Shown here in pieces: positions 36,044 through 46,839 of a stretch of DNA of 64,000 bases. Position 1 is the first letter of the stretch. Every line of letters begins with the position of its first letter. A program made the position numbers and the translations under genes. Below the pieces are notes generated by a model. It saw only the letters and a program-made list of their open reading frames with translations, was not told the DNA's origin and ran no database searches. Where the stretch lies: positions 248,001-312,000 of the forward strand of contig NZ_CANNGQ010000004.1 of the NCBI RefSeq assembly GCF_947504145.1, read 5' to 3'. This stretch comes from an uncultured Microbulbifer sp. GTDB lineage: Bacteria; Pseudomonadota; Gammaproteobacteria; Pseudomonadales; Cellvibrionaceae.

Positions 36044-36796
36044 ATGCCTTTGCGACCTATTGCTTTGATCACTGGCGGCAGTCGCGGTATTGGTGCCGCC
36101 ACAGCACTTTTGCTCGCAGAACAGGGTTACGATCTCTGCATCAGCTACCGCGAAAGACCCGCCGAGGCGGGTAAGATCGTTGAGGCATGTGAAGCCTTGG
36201 GAGTAAAAGCGATCGCGTTGCAGGCCGACATTTCGCGTGAAGAAGACGTCGAACGACTTTTCAGAGAGCTCGACAACCGCTTGGGCCGGCTGAACGCACT
36301 CGTCAATAATGCAGGCATGCTGATGCAGCAAACCCGCGTAGAAAACCTTTCCGCCAAACGCATCAACAAAATCCTGCAAACCAACGTCACTGGCACCCTG
36401 CTCTGCTGTCGCGAAGCCATCAAACGTATGTCCATCGCGCGCGATGGAAATGGCGGTGCCATCGTCAATGTGTCTTCCGGTGCAGCCCGCAGCGGCTCGC
36501 CCAACGAGTACGTGGATTACGCAGCCAGCAAGGGCGCGGTCGATTCGTTGACTATCGGGCTCAGCAAGGAGGTCGCGCGGGAAGGCATCCGGGTAAACGC
36601 TGTGCGTCCAGGGTTGATTCACACGGGAATGCACGCAGATGGCGGCGAGCCCCATCGAGTTGATCGTCTAAAATCCGCAATCCCTCTCGGGCGCGGCGGT
36701 CATGATCGAGAGGTCGCGGAAGCGATTGCTTGGCTGATCAGTGACAAGGCCTCTTTTTCCACAGGCACTTTTATCGATGTGACCGGTGGACTCTAA
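36044..36796 (+). CDS. Short-chain dehydrogenase/reductase
   Basis: 250-residue NAD(P)-dependent oxidoreductase with the glycine motif TGGSRGIGAATALLL (about 10-24), NNAGML, the catalytic serine in IVNVSSGAARSGSP, and YxxxK in VDYAASKGAVDSL. Closest in style to 3-oxoacyl-ACP reductase/glucose dehydrogenase-like SDRs; the substrate is unknown. It is the first of three plus-strand genes (SDR, LysE-like, amidohydrolase) lying between pilU and the aromatic degradation operon; the next gene starts 15 bp after its stop. Confidence 0.9.
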   Translation: MPLRPIALITGGSRGIGAATALLLAEQGYDLCISYRERPAEAGKIVEACEALGVKAIALQADISREEDVERLFRELDNRLGRLNALVNNAGMLMQQTRVENLSAKRINKILQTNVTGTLLCCREAIKRMSIARDGNGGAIVNVSSGAARSGSPNEYVDYAASKGAVDSLTIGLSKEVAREGIRVNAVRPGLIHTGMHADGGEPHRVDRLKSAIPLGRGGHDREVAEAIAWLISDKASFSTGTFIDVTGGL

Positions 36797-36811
36797 GATG
36801 GAAGTATCCCC

Positions 36812-37429
36812 GTGACACTAATCAGCACTTTCGCACTATTCGGAGCCATGGTCGTTCTGGCGGCTATTCCCGGCCCGGGAATTTTTGCGGTGATGGCGCG
36901 ATCGGCCAGTGGCGGCATGGCACATGGTGTGGCGACATCGATCGGCATCGTTTTCGGTGATTATATTTTTATCGCGCTGTGCCTGTCTGGCCTCGCCTAT
37001 GTCGCGGATATGATGGGCAGCGTGTTTGTGTGGATTAAGTATCTCGGTGCCGCCTATTTACTTTGGCTGGGTATCAGCCTGTTGCGCACACGGGCAGTTA
37101 CCGCACAGGTGGCCCCCACATCCACCAAATCACTGACGTCCAGTGTACTGATCGGGCTGACTATTACGCTCGGAAACCCCAAAGCAATTCTGTTCTATGT
37201 CAGCTTTTTTCCCGCTTTTCTGCCACTGGCGGAAATCACACTCACCGATATGCTGATCATTTTCGCCATCACCACGGTCAGCGTGGTTGGTGTAATGCTG
37301 ATTTACGCCTGGATTACGGTTCACGCGCAATCTCGCCTGCAGCATCGCACAGGCAATCAAGTTTTGAGTAAGGTCGGCGGTGCTCTACTGGTGGCCAGCG
37401 GCCTCTGGATGGCGATGCGCGGAATGTGA
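36812..37429 (+). CDS. LysE/RhtB family amino acid exporter
   Basis: 205-residue inner-membrane protein with about six helices. The family signature PGPGIFAVMARSASGGMAHG is at residues 20-39 and the LGNPKAILFYVSFFPAF motif near residue 120. It starts with GTG at 36812. Such transporters export amino acids or related compounds. Position before a catabolic operon could mean export of an amino-acid-like intermediate, but that is inference. Its stop overlaps a possible start of the next gene. Confidence 0.9.
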   Translation: MTLISTFALFGAMVVLAAIPGPGIFAVMARSASGGMAHGVATSIGIVFGDYIFIALCLSGLAYVADMMGSVFVWIKYLGAAYLLWLGISLLRTRAVTAQVAPTSTKSLTSSVLIGLTITLGNPKAILFYVSFFPAFLPLAEITLTDMLIIFAITTVSVVGVMLIYAWITVHAQSRLQHRTGNQVLSKVGGALLVASGLWMAMRGM

Positions 37430-37446
37430 GCGCGAGAGTTTTTACT

Positions 37447-39162
37447 ATGACGCTTTATTCACGACCACTCTTTCTCGCCTCCCTTTGCGCGCTACTTGCC
37501 GCCTGTGATTCCGAAAGACATGCAGCGCCGCTCCACGCCGCGCGTATTTTTATAAACGGCACCATCCTGACGCTAGACAGTGCAAATACCACCGCGAATA
37601 CACTCGCGATTTCCGACGGAAAAATTCTGGCAGTAGGCAGCGACGCCGAAGCGCTTGCTGACGATGACACCGAAGTGGTCGATCTCAATGGCAAAACCCT
37701 GTTGCCGGGCTTCGTCGCCGTCCACGAACACCCGGCAATCAGCGCGGTATTCCGCAACTTCCTCGATATGAGCGGCTTTACTCATGACAGTGCCAGCGAG
37801 GCGTGGCGGGCATTGGAGACAGAGGTGGCCGGAACTCCGGCCAACGACTGGATCTATGCCAAGGGACTCGATCCGATTTTACTGGAGGGACTGGATACTC
37901 CGACCCGCGACCAGCTCGATCAGATAGCGCCAGGCAATCCACTGTTCATTCTCGCCCAGAGCATGCATACCGCCTGGGTAAATTCCGCGGCGCTTGCCGC
38001 CATGGACATCAATGAGAATTCGCCGGTACCCGGCGAAGGCTCCTATTACGGGCGGGATGAAAATGGGCGCCTGAATGGCATGCTGGTGGAAAAGGCCGCG
38101 CTGGAGCCGTTTATCGCGCCCCACAAAAACCCATTGAAAGTAGCTGCCGCTTACGAAGCCGAGCTCGATGACCTGCGCAGTGCGGGATATACCACGGTGG
38201 CATCACTGGGGTTCAATGTGCCGGCGTGGCTGGCCAAGTGGGCTTCCAGCGATAATTTCCAACCGCGTATTCGTCAGTTTTTTTATTACCGCGGTGAAAA
38301 CCTCGACAAGCTGAACGGTAATCCAGAAACCGGCAGTGATTATTTCAGGATACTGGGCGCAAAGTTCTGGTACGACGGCTCGCCCTATAGCGGCAGCATG
38401 GTAGTGGAAGAGCCCTACGCCGAGAGCGCACTCAGCGAACAACTGGGCATTGCCCACGACAGCCACGGTGAGCCGGTTATCAGCGCGGAAGAATTTCAGG
38501 CGCAACTGCACGATTTCAACGGGCGCGGCTGGCAAACCGCTACCCATGTCCAGGGCGATCGCGCGGCGCAGGAATTTCTGCAAATCCTGCAACAGGAATT
38601 TGATTCCCTACCCGAGGCAGAACAACAGGCATTTATCCACAGGCGCCATCGGCTTGAACACGGGCTGATGCTGAACGGGACTGTGTTAGCTCCACTGGCC
38701 AAACTGGGCGTCACACCCAGTTTCCATATCAATCACCTTTACTACTACGGTGACGCACTGAAAGATCAGCTGATCGGGCCGGAGCGAGCAAAAAAATTAC
38801 TGCCAGTGCGCACCGCATTTTCCCTGGATATGCACCCGACACTTCATGCGGACAGCCCGATGTTCCCGGCTGAACCTTTCAGCCTTATGCAGACCGCCAT
38901 CACTCGCGTATCGCGGTCCGGCACCGTGCTCGGCAACAATGAAGCTATCACACCGCTTCAAGCCCTGCGCGCCATGACCATCAATGGCGCCCGGCAGCTA
39001 GGCATGGAGAATAAAATAGGTAGCCTGGAAGTTGGGAAATGGGCTGACTTTGTGATTGTCGATCGCAACCCTCTTGATACCGCGACAGAATACTGGCGCG
39101 AAATAAACGTTCTAGGGACCTACATCGCGGGTAAAACACAATCACACCGTTTTGATCGGTAA
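37447..39162 (+). CDS. YtcJ-like amidohydrolase lipoprotein
   Basis: 571 residues from the ATG at 37447, chosen because it gives a lipoprotein signal (LYSRPLFLASLCALLAAC, cysteine near residue 20); a GTG at 37426 overlaps the LysE stop. The body is an Amidohydrolase_3 enzyme: ILTLDSANTTANTLAISDGK, LPGFVAVHEHPAI (metal-binding HxH), THVQGDRAAQEFL, RLEHGLMLN, and DMHPTLHADSPMFPAEPF near the C-terminus. Relatives include N-substituted formamide deformylase. It is exported and probably faces the periplasm. It converges with the nbaD-like gene (1 bp between the stops). Confidence 0.85.
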   Translation: MTLYSRPLFLASLCALLAACDSERHAAPLHAARIFINGTILTLDSANTTANTLAISDGKILAVGSDAEALADDDTEVVDLNGKTLLPGFVAVHEHPAISAVFRNFLDMSGFTHDSASEAWRALETEVAGTPANDWIYAKGLDPILLEGLDTPTRDQLDQIAPGNPLFILAQSMHTAWVNSAALAAMDINENSPVPGEGSYYGRDENGRLNGMLVEKAALEPFIAPHKNPLKVAAAYEAELDDLRSAGYTTVASLGFNVPAWLAKWASSDNFQPRIRQFFYYRGENLDKLNGNPETGSDYFRILGAKFWYDGSPYSGSMVVEEPYAESALSEQLGIAHDSHGEPVISAEEFQAQLHDFNGRGWQTATHVQGDRAAQEFLQILQQEFDSLPEAEQQAFIHRRHRLEHGLMLNGTVLAPLAKLGVTPSFHINHLYYYGDALKDQLIGPERAKKLLPVRTAFSLDMHPTLHADSPMFPAEPFSLMQTAITRVSRSGTVLGNNEAITPLQALRAMTINGARQLGMENKIGSLEVGKWADFVIVDRNPLDTATEYWREINVLGTYIAGKTQSHRFDR

Positions 39163-39163
39163 T

Positions 39164-40192
39164 TCAAGCCAACATCGCCTCACTCTTCGATGAAACCGCC
39201 TCCAGATCAAAAAAGCGCATGGCATTTTCGCCGAGGATGCCGCGCTTGGCGCGACTGGAAAATCCCGGCTGGCTGCGCACCAGTTCACCCACAGTCTGCT
39301 CTCCCAGAGGGAAGGGATAATCCGAACCCAGCAGCACTCGCTCCTCCCCCATGGTTTTCACCAGTAACGCCAGCGCATCGTGGCTGAATACCGCGGAATC
39401 CACATAAAAACGATCGGTATAGGACGAGGGCAGATTCGGGCAGTCCTGGCGCACGATATCCCGATGGCGCCAGGCGTTGTCGACCCGGCCCAGCTGAAAC
39501 GCAAAACTGCCACCACCGTGGGCGAAGCAGATTTTCAGGTCGCGGGAAATGCGCTCGAAGGCACCGGACAGGATCAGCGACAAAATCGACAGCTGAGTTT
39601 CTGCGGGCATGGCCACCAGCCACTGCAACATGTACTTGGGCATGCGCTCGCGCCCGAGCATATCCCAGGGGTGCACCAGCACCGGGATTTTTTCCCCGGC
39701 GCAATGCTGGAGGAAAGTCACCAGGCCCTCGTCGTCGAGATTTTTTTCTTCCACGTGATTGCCGATCTGCACGCCCACATGGCCATTGTTGAATGCGCGG
39801 CTGGCTTCCGCACAAGCCGCATCGATATCCTGTAGCGGTACCTGGCACAGGGTTTTCAGGCGCGCGGGATCTTGTGCACAGATTTCCAGGGCCAGGTCAT
39901 TGAACAGCTGTGCATTCTGTATCGCGTGTTGCAATGGCCGCTGGTAACCGAACAGCAGGGGCGTTGCACACATGATCTGGATATCCACACCGTCGCGGTC
40001 CATATCTTCCAGGCGCCTGGCGGAATTCCAGCAGGCTTCCTGCACTGGACGAAACTCTTTGTCTCCCAGCATCAGCATGGCGCGGCCGGCGCCGTCGTGG
40101 CGCATCCACGGCCAGTCGGCGCCACCTATTTTTTGCGACAGATCCGGCCAGGTCTCCGGCAGGAAGTGAGTGTGCATATCAACGACGGTCAT
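39164..40192 (-). CDS. nbaD: 2-amino-3-carboxymuconate-6-semialdehyde decarboxylase
   Basis: Zinc-dependent decarboxylase (ACMSD) that converts aminocarboxymuconate semialdehyde to 2-aminomuconate semialdehyde. 342 residues; metal ligands are in VDMHTHFLPE (HxH), LVHPWDMLG, CFAHGGGSFAFQLGRVDNAW and LLGSDYPFPLGE. The substrate-side motif with MCATPLLFGYQ matches the ACMSD family. It is the last gene of the eight-gene operon, after a 103-bp gap that holds a hairpin. The last 25 residues are variable. Confidence 0.93.
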   Translation of the reverse strand: MTVVDMHTHFLPETWPDLSQKIGGADWPWMRHDGAGRAMLMLGDKEFRPVQEACWNSARRLEDMDRDGVDIQIMCATPLLFGYQRPLQHAIQNAQLFNDLALEICAQDPARLKTLCQVPLQDIDAACAEASRAFNNGHVGVQIGNHVEEKNLDDEGLVTFLQHCAGEKIPVLVHPWDMLGRERMPKYMLQWLVAMPAETQLSILSLILSGAFERISRDLKICFAHGGGSFAFQLGRVDNAWRHRDIVRQDCPNLPSSYTDRFYVDSAVFSHDALALLVKTMGEERVLLGSDYPFPLGEQTVGELVRSQPGFSSRAKRGILGENAMRFFDLEAVSSKSEAMLA

Positions 40193-40276
40193 ATCATCCC
40201 CTCATCTTTGGGCCGCAGGAAGCCGCGGCGCACTTTCGGTGCACCGGAAAATCCAGCATTTTTTATTTATTGTGTG

Positions 40277-40293
40277 CGGAGCCAGCGGCTCCG
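40277..40293 (-). terminator. Hairpin between the nbaC- and nbaD-like genes
   Basis: CGGAGCC and GGCTCCG with a 3-base loop, directly after the nbaC stop; an AT-rich run (CACAATAAATAAAAAATG) follows on the minus strand. It could attenuate nbaD or stabilise the upstream message. Confidence 0.5.
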
Positions 40294-40295
40294 GG

Positions 40296-41314
<1,019 letters not shown>

Positions 41315-41379
41315 ATTCGTACCCGATTTTATTGTTGCAGGCTGGTTTTACCGTGAATGGTTTGATTGACGCGTCGGGC

Positions 41380-42225
41380 TTACGCCGCAGTTGCGGCCGC
41401 GCGTGAATCCCGCACACGGAATTCCACATCTCCCAGGGCCTCGCACTGCAGGCGAATATAATTGCCGGCAGTCAGTGGTCGCGCGGCGGTAGCGGCGCCG
41501 GCGAGCACTGTCCAACCGGCTTTCAATACCCGGCCCCGCTCCGAGGCCAGCCGCGCCGCCGCCACCAGTGAGCGCCAGGGGTTGCCGAGAATCGCGGCAC
41601 TGGAGCCGAACTCCACCGCGGCACCGTCCATTTCCAGTACCATACCCAAGTTATCCAGTTGCGTCAGATCCCGCCGCCACTGGCCAACCACAAACCCCGA
41701 GGAGGAGCAGTTGTCGGCAATCACATCGTGCAGGGAAAAGCGAAAGTCGCGGTAGCGTGAGTCGATGATTTCCAGTGCCGGCGCCACCGCTTCCACCGCG
41801 TCCATGGCCTCGGTGAACGACACCGGCCCGCACAGGTCTTTTTTCAGCAGGAAGGCAATTTCCGGTTCCACCCGCGGGTGAATAAAGTTTGCCAGATCCA
41901 GCGTACCGCCCTCTTCGATTTGCATGCCGCTGGTGAGCGGGCCCCAGATCATTTCGTTCACGCCCATCTGCTGCATCTTGGCGCGGCTGGTAAATCCCAT
42001 TTTGATGCCCAGCTGATGCTCACCGCGCGCGAAGCGACGCGCTACGGAGGCGTCCTGTACCTGATAGGCGCCGTCGAGAGACAAAGTAACACCTTGGGTG
42101 GACAGCTGGGTCATCGCGCTGGCCGTATGGGCGGCCTGATCCAGGCGTTGGGCGACCATATCCAAAGTGTCGATATCCCCCGCGCTTTTTTCTGTGTGTT
42201 GTGTGTGTGTCTGTACTGTCATCAC
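41380..42225 (-). CDS. nbaG: 4-oxalocrotonate decarboxylase
   Basis: 281-residue member of the hydratase/decarboxylase family. The motif [20 protein letters not shown] holds the metal-binding glutamates, followed by [20 protein letters not shown] and the C-terminal [20 protein letters not shown]. The similar 264-residue protein in the same operon is the hydratase; I assign this one as decarboxylase from its position (between aldolase and deaminase genes, the nba order) and its DmpH-like motifs. Its start overlaps the aldolase stop by 4 bp. Confidence 0.85.
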   Translation of the reverse strand: MMTVQTHTQHTEKSAGDIDTLDMVAQRLDQAAHTASAMTQLSTQGVTLSLDGAYQVQDASVARRFARGEHQLGIKMGFTSRAKMQQMGVNEMIWGPLTSGMQIEEGGTLDLANFIHPRVEPEIAFLLKKDLCGPVSFTEAMDAVEAVAPALEIIDSRYRDFRFSLHDVIADNCSSSGFVVGQWRRDLTQLDNLGMVLEMDGAAVEFGSSAAILGNPWRSLVAAARLASERGRVLKAGWTVLAGAATAARPLTAGNYIRLQCEALGDVEFRVRDSRAAATAA

Positions 42226-43292
42226 TGTACTCCGCTTGTCGTGGCAGTCGCGTTCAGCAGGTCCAGCGCCACGTCGACGATCATGTCTTCCTGACCACCG
42301 ACCATTTTGCGCCGCCCCAGCTCCAGTAAAATTTCCCGGGTATCCAGCCCGTAGCGCGCCGCGGCGACTTCCGCGTGGCGCAGGAAGCTGGAATAGACCC
42401 CGGCGTAACCCAGCGACAATGTCTCCCGATCCACCTGTACCGGGCGGTCCTGCAGCGGGCGCACCAGGTCATCGGCGGCATCCATCAGTTGCAGCACATC
42501 ACTGCCATGGCGGAAACCGATGCGGTTGGCCGCGGCAATAAACACTTCCAGCGGCGCATTGCCGGCGCCTGCGCCCATGCCGGCGAGGGATGCATCCACC
42601 CGGCGCACCCCCTGCTCCACCGCGGCGACGGAGTTCGCCACACCCAGGGACAGGTTGTGATGGGCGTGAATACCGATTTCGGTTTCCGGTCGCAGTTGTT
42701 CACGCAGGGCGCGCACCCGCGCACTGACATCGCGCATATTCATTGCGCCGCCGGAGTCCACTACGTACACACAGCCGGCGCCGTAGGACTCCATCAGCCG
42801 CGCCTGCTCGGCGAGACCCTGCGGGCTGTTCATATGCGACATCATCAGAAAGCCGATGGTGTCCATGCCCAGTGCGCGGGCGTATTCGATATGCTGGCGG
42901 GAGATATCCGCCTCGGTGCAATGGGTGGCCACACGCACGGAGCGCACGCCCGCGTCCCAGGCCCAGTGCAGGTCTTCCTTGGTGGCGATGCCGGGCAGAA
43001 TCAGTGTGGTGAGCACCGCGTTTTCAATCACTTCTGCGGCCGCGGCGATCCACTCGCGATCGCTGTGGGCACCAAACCCGTAATTGAAACTGGAGCCGTT
43101 GAGGCCATCACCGTGGGCCACCTCGATGGCATCGACACCGGCGCGGTCGAGGGCGCGGGCGATCTGCTGTACCTGTGCAGTGCTGTACTGGTGGCGGATC
43201 GCATGCATGCCGTCGCGCAGGGTGACGTCCTGAATATACAGCTGAGGCTGCAGGTCCCGATCGTTCTGATTGCTGTTCACTGTGCTTGTCAT
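42222..43292 (-). CDS. nbaI: 4-hydroxy-2-oxovalerate aldolase
   Basis: 356-residue DmpG/BphI-type aldolase that cleaves 4-hydroxy-2-oxovalerate to pyruvate and acetaldehyde. The N-terminal [20 protein letters not shown] contains the catalytic Arg/Asp/His set, [20 protein letters not shown] holds the metal-binding His pair, and [17 protein letters not shown] follows. In the family it forms a complex with the acylating acetaldehyde dehydrogenase, encoded 7 bp upstream here. Confidence 0.96.
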   Translation of the reverse strand: MTSTVNSNQNDRDLQPQLYIQDVTLRDGMHAIRHQYSTAQVQQIARALDRAGVDAIEVAHGDGLNGSSFNYGFGAHSDREWIAAAAEVIENAVLTTLILPGIATKEDLHWAWDAGVRSVRVATHCTEADISRQHIEYARALGMDTIGFLMMSHMNSPQGLAEQARLMESYGAGCVYVVDSGGAMNMRDVSARVRALREQLRPETEIGIHAHHNLSLGVANSVAAVEQGVRRVDASLAGMGAGAGNAPLEVFIAAANRIGFRHGSDVLQLMDAADDLVRPLQDRPVQVDRETLSLGYAGVYSSFLRHAEVAAARYGLDTREILLELGRRKMVGGQEDMIVDVALDLLNATATTSGVQ

Positions 43293-43299
43293 ATTCGCC

Positions 43300-44295
43300 T
43301 CACACCGGTTGCGGCTGCAGGGATTGTGTCGCCACCCCGTGCAGTGCCATCTGTTCCGCCGTGGCCAGCGCCGCGGATGTCATGATGTCGAGATTGCCCG
43401 CGTAGGCCGGCAGATAGTGGGCAGCGCCCTCCACCTGCAAAAACACCGTGGTTTTCAGACCACTCACGGCACCCAGCCCGGGAATATTGACCGGCGCCTC
43501 CGCAGGAATTTCTTCGAACTGCACCGCCTGCTTGAGGCGGTAGCCGGGTACATAGGTGCTCACCCGCGCGACCATATCTTCCACCGCAGCAGCAATCTTT
43601 TCGCGCTCGCCGGATTCGCTCAGCACCAGCACCGTATCGCGCATCAACATGGGCGGCTCTGCCGGATTGAGAATGATGATCGCCTTGCCGCGGCGCGCGC
43701 CACCCAGTTGCTCAATGGCCCGCGAGGTAGTCTCGGTAAATTCATCGATATTCGCGCGGGTACCCTGGCCCGCAGAACGCGAGGAAATGGACGCGACGAT
43801 TTCCGCATAGTGCACCGGTACCTGGCTGGCGATTGCCGCCACCACCGGAATGGTCGCCTGGCCGCCGCAGGTCACCATATTCACATTGGGGGCCTGCAGG
43901 TTTTCCTGCATATTCACCACCGGCACGGTATAGGGGCCGACGGCCGCGGGGGTAAGGTCGACCACCCGTTTGCCGTGGGCCGTGAGTATTTCGTTGTGTT
44001 TTTTGTGCGCGCCGGCGGAAGTGGCATCGAACACGATTTTTACACGGGAAAATTCCGGCATGTTTACCAGCCCGTCGATGCCGTCACTGGTGGTGGCAAC
44101 ACCGAGGCGGCGGGCGCGGGCGAGACCATCGGAGTCCGGGTCGATACCCACCAACGCGGCCATCTCCAGCACCTGTGAAGTGCGCAATATCTTGATCATC
44201 AGATCGGTGCCGATATTGCCGGAGCCGATAATGGCGACGGCTATCCGCGTGCCGGGTTCGATGTTTTCTCGGTCGGTATTTGCTGAGGCATTCAT
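43300..44295 (-). CDS. nbaJ: Acetaldehyde dehydrogenase (acylating)
   Basis: Oxidises acetaldehyde to acetyl-CoA and channels it from the aldolase. I start it at the ATG at 44295 ([20 protein letters not shown]), 331 residues, because an AGGGGAATAAC site precedes it and the open frame upstream to 44517 overlaps the previous gene. The NAD-binding [20 protein letters not shown] and the catalytic cysteine in [17 protein letters not shown] are clear. Usual family length is about 310. Confidence 0.95.
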   Translation of the reverse strand: MNASANTDRENIEPGTRIAVAIIGSGNIGTDLMIKILRTSQVLEMAALVGIDPDSDGLARARRLGVATTSDGIDGLVNMPEFSRVKIVFDATSAGAHKKHNEILTAHGKRVVDLTPAAVGPYTVPVVNMQENLQAPNVNMVTCGGQATIPVVAAIASQVPVHYAEIVASISSRSAGQGTRANIDEFTETTSRAIEQLGGARRGKAIIILNPAEPPMLMRDTVLVLSESGEREKIAAAVEDMVARVSTYVPGYRLKQAVQFEEIPAEAPVNIPGLGAVSGLKTTVFLQVEGAAHYLPAYAGNLDIMTSAALATAEQMALHGVATQSLQPQPV

Positions 44296-44324
44296 GTTAT
44301 TCCCCTTTTTACTACCGCGGGCCA

Positions 44325-45119
44325 TCAGGCCGCGGCGAAGCCCACACTGACGCTGCCGAGGCCGGATACTCGCGCCTCGAAACGGTCGCCGGGGTTGACG
44401 TTGACCATGGGCCCCAGTGCGCCGGTTAACAGTACGTCGCCGGCCAGCAGCGGTTCCCCCAGTTTGACCAGGGTGCGCGCCAGCCAGGCGGCAGCACTCA
44501 GCGGGTGGCCGAGGCACGCGCGACCCACACCGGTGGACACCGGCTCACCGGCCCGGCGCAAGGTCATGCCACACAGGGAAAGATCCAGGCCGTCGAGTTT
44601 TTTCGGCGAGTTACCCAGCACATACAGGCCCGACGATGCGTTATCCGCAATGGTATCGACGATGCTGATATCCCAGTTCTGTACCCGGCTGCCCACCACT
44701 TCGATCGCCGGCAGCACAAAGGCCGTCGCGCGAATCAGATCGGTCACCGTGGGCATTTCCATGTCCAGATCGCGCTCCAGTACCAGCGCCACTTCCACTT
44801 CTACTTTGGGTTGCAGTACCGCATTTAGCGGAATCTCACCGGAATCCGCTACGCACATATCCGCAAACAACACGCCGAAATCCGGCTGATTCACGCCCAG
44901 TTGCTGTTGCACCACTGGCGACGTCAGACCGATCTTGTAGCCGCATACCCGGCGGCCACTGTCGCGTCCGTGCTGGGCGTTGATCGCCTGTACCTTGTAG
45001 GCCATTTCGATATCGCCGTCTGGCAACAGGCTGCGCACCGGTGCGCAGGGTTTGCCGCTGGCAGCGGCTTGGCGCAGCTGTTTTGCCACGATTTCGATTT
45101 TGTCGGTCTTCAACATCAT
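44325..45119 (-). CDS. nbaH: 2-oxopent-4-enoate (2-hydroxypenta-2,4-dienoate) hydratase
   Basis: 264-residue hydratase of the MhpD/DmpE family that adds water to 2-hydroxypentadienoate to give 4-hydroxy-2-oxovalerate. Signatures are [20 protein letters not shown] and FGVLFADM near the middle, [20 protein letters not shown] (metal-binding glutamates) and [20 protein letters not shown], then [15 protein letters not shown] near the end. It lies between the semialdehyde dehydrogenase and nbaJ, the order known from nba clusters. Confidence 0.9.
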   Translation of the reverse strand: MMLKTDKIEIVAKQLRQAAASGKPCAPVRSLLPDGDIEMAYKVQAINAQHGRDSGRRVCGYKIGLTSPVVQQQLGVNQPDFGVLFADMCVADSGEIPLNAVLQPKVEVEVALVLERDLDMEMPTVTDLIRATAFVLPAIEVVGSRVQNWDISIVDTIADNASSGLYVLGNSPKKLDGLDLSLCGMTLRRAGEPVSTGVGRACLGHPLSAAAWLARTLVKLGEPLLAGDVLLTGALGPMVNVNPGDRFEARVSGLGSVSVGFAAA

Positions 45120-45147
45120 GTCCGATCTCCCAATCCGATCCTCTGAA

Positions 45148-46626
45148 TTACAACTTGATACAGATATTCATCGGTTCTGAATAAAAGCTCAGTGAGTGGG
45201 CGCCGCCCTCGCGGCCGATGCCCGACAGCTTTACGCCGCCAAACGGCGTGCGCAGATCGCGCAGGTACCAGGTGTTGACCCAGGCAATCCCCACATCCAT
45301 GACGCCGGCCACCCGGTGCGCGCGCTGCAGGTTGTCGGTCCACACGGTGGCGGCGAGACCGTAGTCAGTATTATTCGCGAGTTGAATTGCCTCTTCTTCG
45401 CTGTCAAACGGTGCGATGTGGCACACCGGGCCGAAGACTTCCTTGCGCACTATGTCGGCCGTTTCCGGCAAGCCGGTGAAAATCGTCGGTTGCACAAACG
45501 CGCCGCTATCACGGGTATCGTTAAACTTTGGAATATCGCCACCGGTGATCACCTCGGCGCCGTCGGCGCGGGCACTGGAAAAAAACGACAGCACCTTGTC
45601 GCGGTGCTTGTGGGAAATCAGCGGCCCCATGTCCGTGTCCGCATCTTGCGGCCAGCCAATGTTCAGTGCCTCGGCTTTCTGTTTCAGTGCGGCCACAAAC
45701 TGCGGAAATATTTTGCGCTCAACGTACACCCGTTCGGTACACAGGCACACCTGGCCGCCATTGGTAAATACCGAGCGCGCGGTGCCCTCAACCGCTGCGT
45801 CAAAATCGCAGTCGGCAAAGATCAGCGCCGCGTTTTTGCCACCCAGTTCAAAGGAAATGGGTTTCACTCCGTCGGCGGCGGCGCGCATGATCGCCGAGCC
45901 GGTTTTGGATTCGCCGGTAAAGGTGATGGCATCCACACCGCTGTGGCTGGTAATCCACTCGCCGGTGCAGCCGGGTCCGAAGCCGTGTACCAGGTTGAAG
46001 GCACCCGCCGGCACACCGGCATCGCGCATCACCTCCGCGAGCAAGGTGGCAGTGGCCGGCGTTTCTTCCGAGGGCTTGGCAATCACCGCGTTACCCGCGG
46101 CCATGGCCGGGGCCAGCTTCCAGGTCAGCAGGAGCAGTGGCAGGTTCCAGGGGGCGATCACCGCCACCACGCCCAGGGGTTTGTCTACCGCGTAGTTGAG
46201 CGCACCGCGCCCGTCGTCGGTGGCGGTGTGAAAACACTCGGTGGCGCGGGACTTCTGCAAATCGGCAAAGATGCGGAAATTGGCTGCACCGCGGGGGATA
46301 TCGATGCTGCTCGCCTGCTGCAGGGATTTGCCGGTATCGGCCATTTCCGCCGCGACAAACTCATCAAAACGCGCCTCGATGCCATCGGCGACCCGGTGCA
46401 GGACGACCGCGCGCTGAGCAGCAGACATAGTGCCCCAATCGCCTTGCAGCGCCTGGCGCGCGGCGTCGACCGCGCCGTCCACGTCACTGCGGCTGGCGCG
46501 GCATACGCGATTGATTTCGCTGCCATCCACCGGGTTGATGTTGGCAAAGGTGTGCTCGCTATCGCGGAAGGCACCGCCGATAAAATTGCGCAGCCGTCCG
46601 CCGGCATGTGGTATGGCCTGGGTCAT
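45148..46626 (-). CDS. nbaE: 2-aminomuconic 6-semialdehyde dehydrogenase
   Basis: 492-residue aldehyde dehydrogenase, first gene of the operon. I place the start at the ATG at 46626 ([20 protein letters not shown]), which has AGAGGGGG upstream; a GTG at 46644 is in frame. Motifs: NAD-binding [20 protein letters not shown], catalytic glutamate in [13 protein letters not shown] and catalytic cysteine in [18 protein letters not shown]. The AmnC/NbaE/HMSDH-type assignment rests on operon context and the [10 protein letters not shown] stretch. It is divergent from the LysR gene. Confidence 0.92.
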   Translation of the reverse strand: MTQAIPHAGGRLRNFIGGAFRDSEHTFANINPVDGSEINRVCRASRSDVDGAVDAARQALQGDWGTMSAAQRAVVLHRVADGIEARFDEFVAAEMADTGKSLQQASSIDIPRGAANFRIFADLQKSRATECFHTATDDGRGALNYAVDKPLGVVAVIAPWNLPLLLLTWKLAPAMAAGNAVIAKPSEETPATATLLAEVMRDAGVPAGAFNLVHGFGPGCTGEWITSHSGVDAITFTGESKTGSAIMRAAADGVKPISFELGGKNAALIFADCDFDAAVEGTARSVFTNGGQVCLCTERVYVERKIFPQFVAALKQKAEALNIGWPQDADTDMGPLISHKHRDKVLSFFSSARADGAEVITGGDIPKFNDTRDSGAFVQPTIFTGLPETADIVRKEVFGPVCHIAPFDSEEEAIQLANNTDYGLAATVWTDNLQRAHRVAGVMDVGIAWVNTWYLRDLRTPFGGVKLSGIGREGGAHSLSFYSEPMNICIKL

Positions 46627-46715
46627 CGCTACCCCCTCTGACACTGATCCCGCTGCCGGTCCGGGCGTCTGCCGGTGGCTGCAATTTGTTATTCGATGGG
46701 ACCACTTTACGAGGG

Positions 46716-46751
46716 CCAGACATAATAGAAAAATAATGTTTTTGTGTCTGG
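46716..46751. promoter_or_regulatory. Inverted repeat in the nbaE-lysR intergenic region
   Basis: CCAGACA (46716-46722) and TGTCTGG (46745-46751) form a perfect dyad around an AT-rich 22-bp core. It lies between the divergent nba operon and its probable LysR regulator, so it is a good candidate operator. Confidence 0.5.
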
Positions 46752-46839
46752 ATATATAAAAAACGATATAGTAAATTTTTACCCGACTTCACCGTTGGCG
46801 ACACCGTCGTCCTCCGAAAACAAAGAGGCCCAGCCCACC

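Noticed and set aside
45196-46641. Long plus-strand open frame opposite the aldehyde dehydrogenase gene.
   Set aside because: Composition and lack of domains mark it as a shadow of nbaE.
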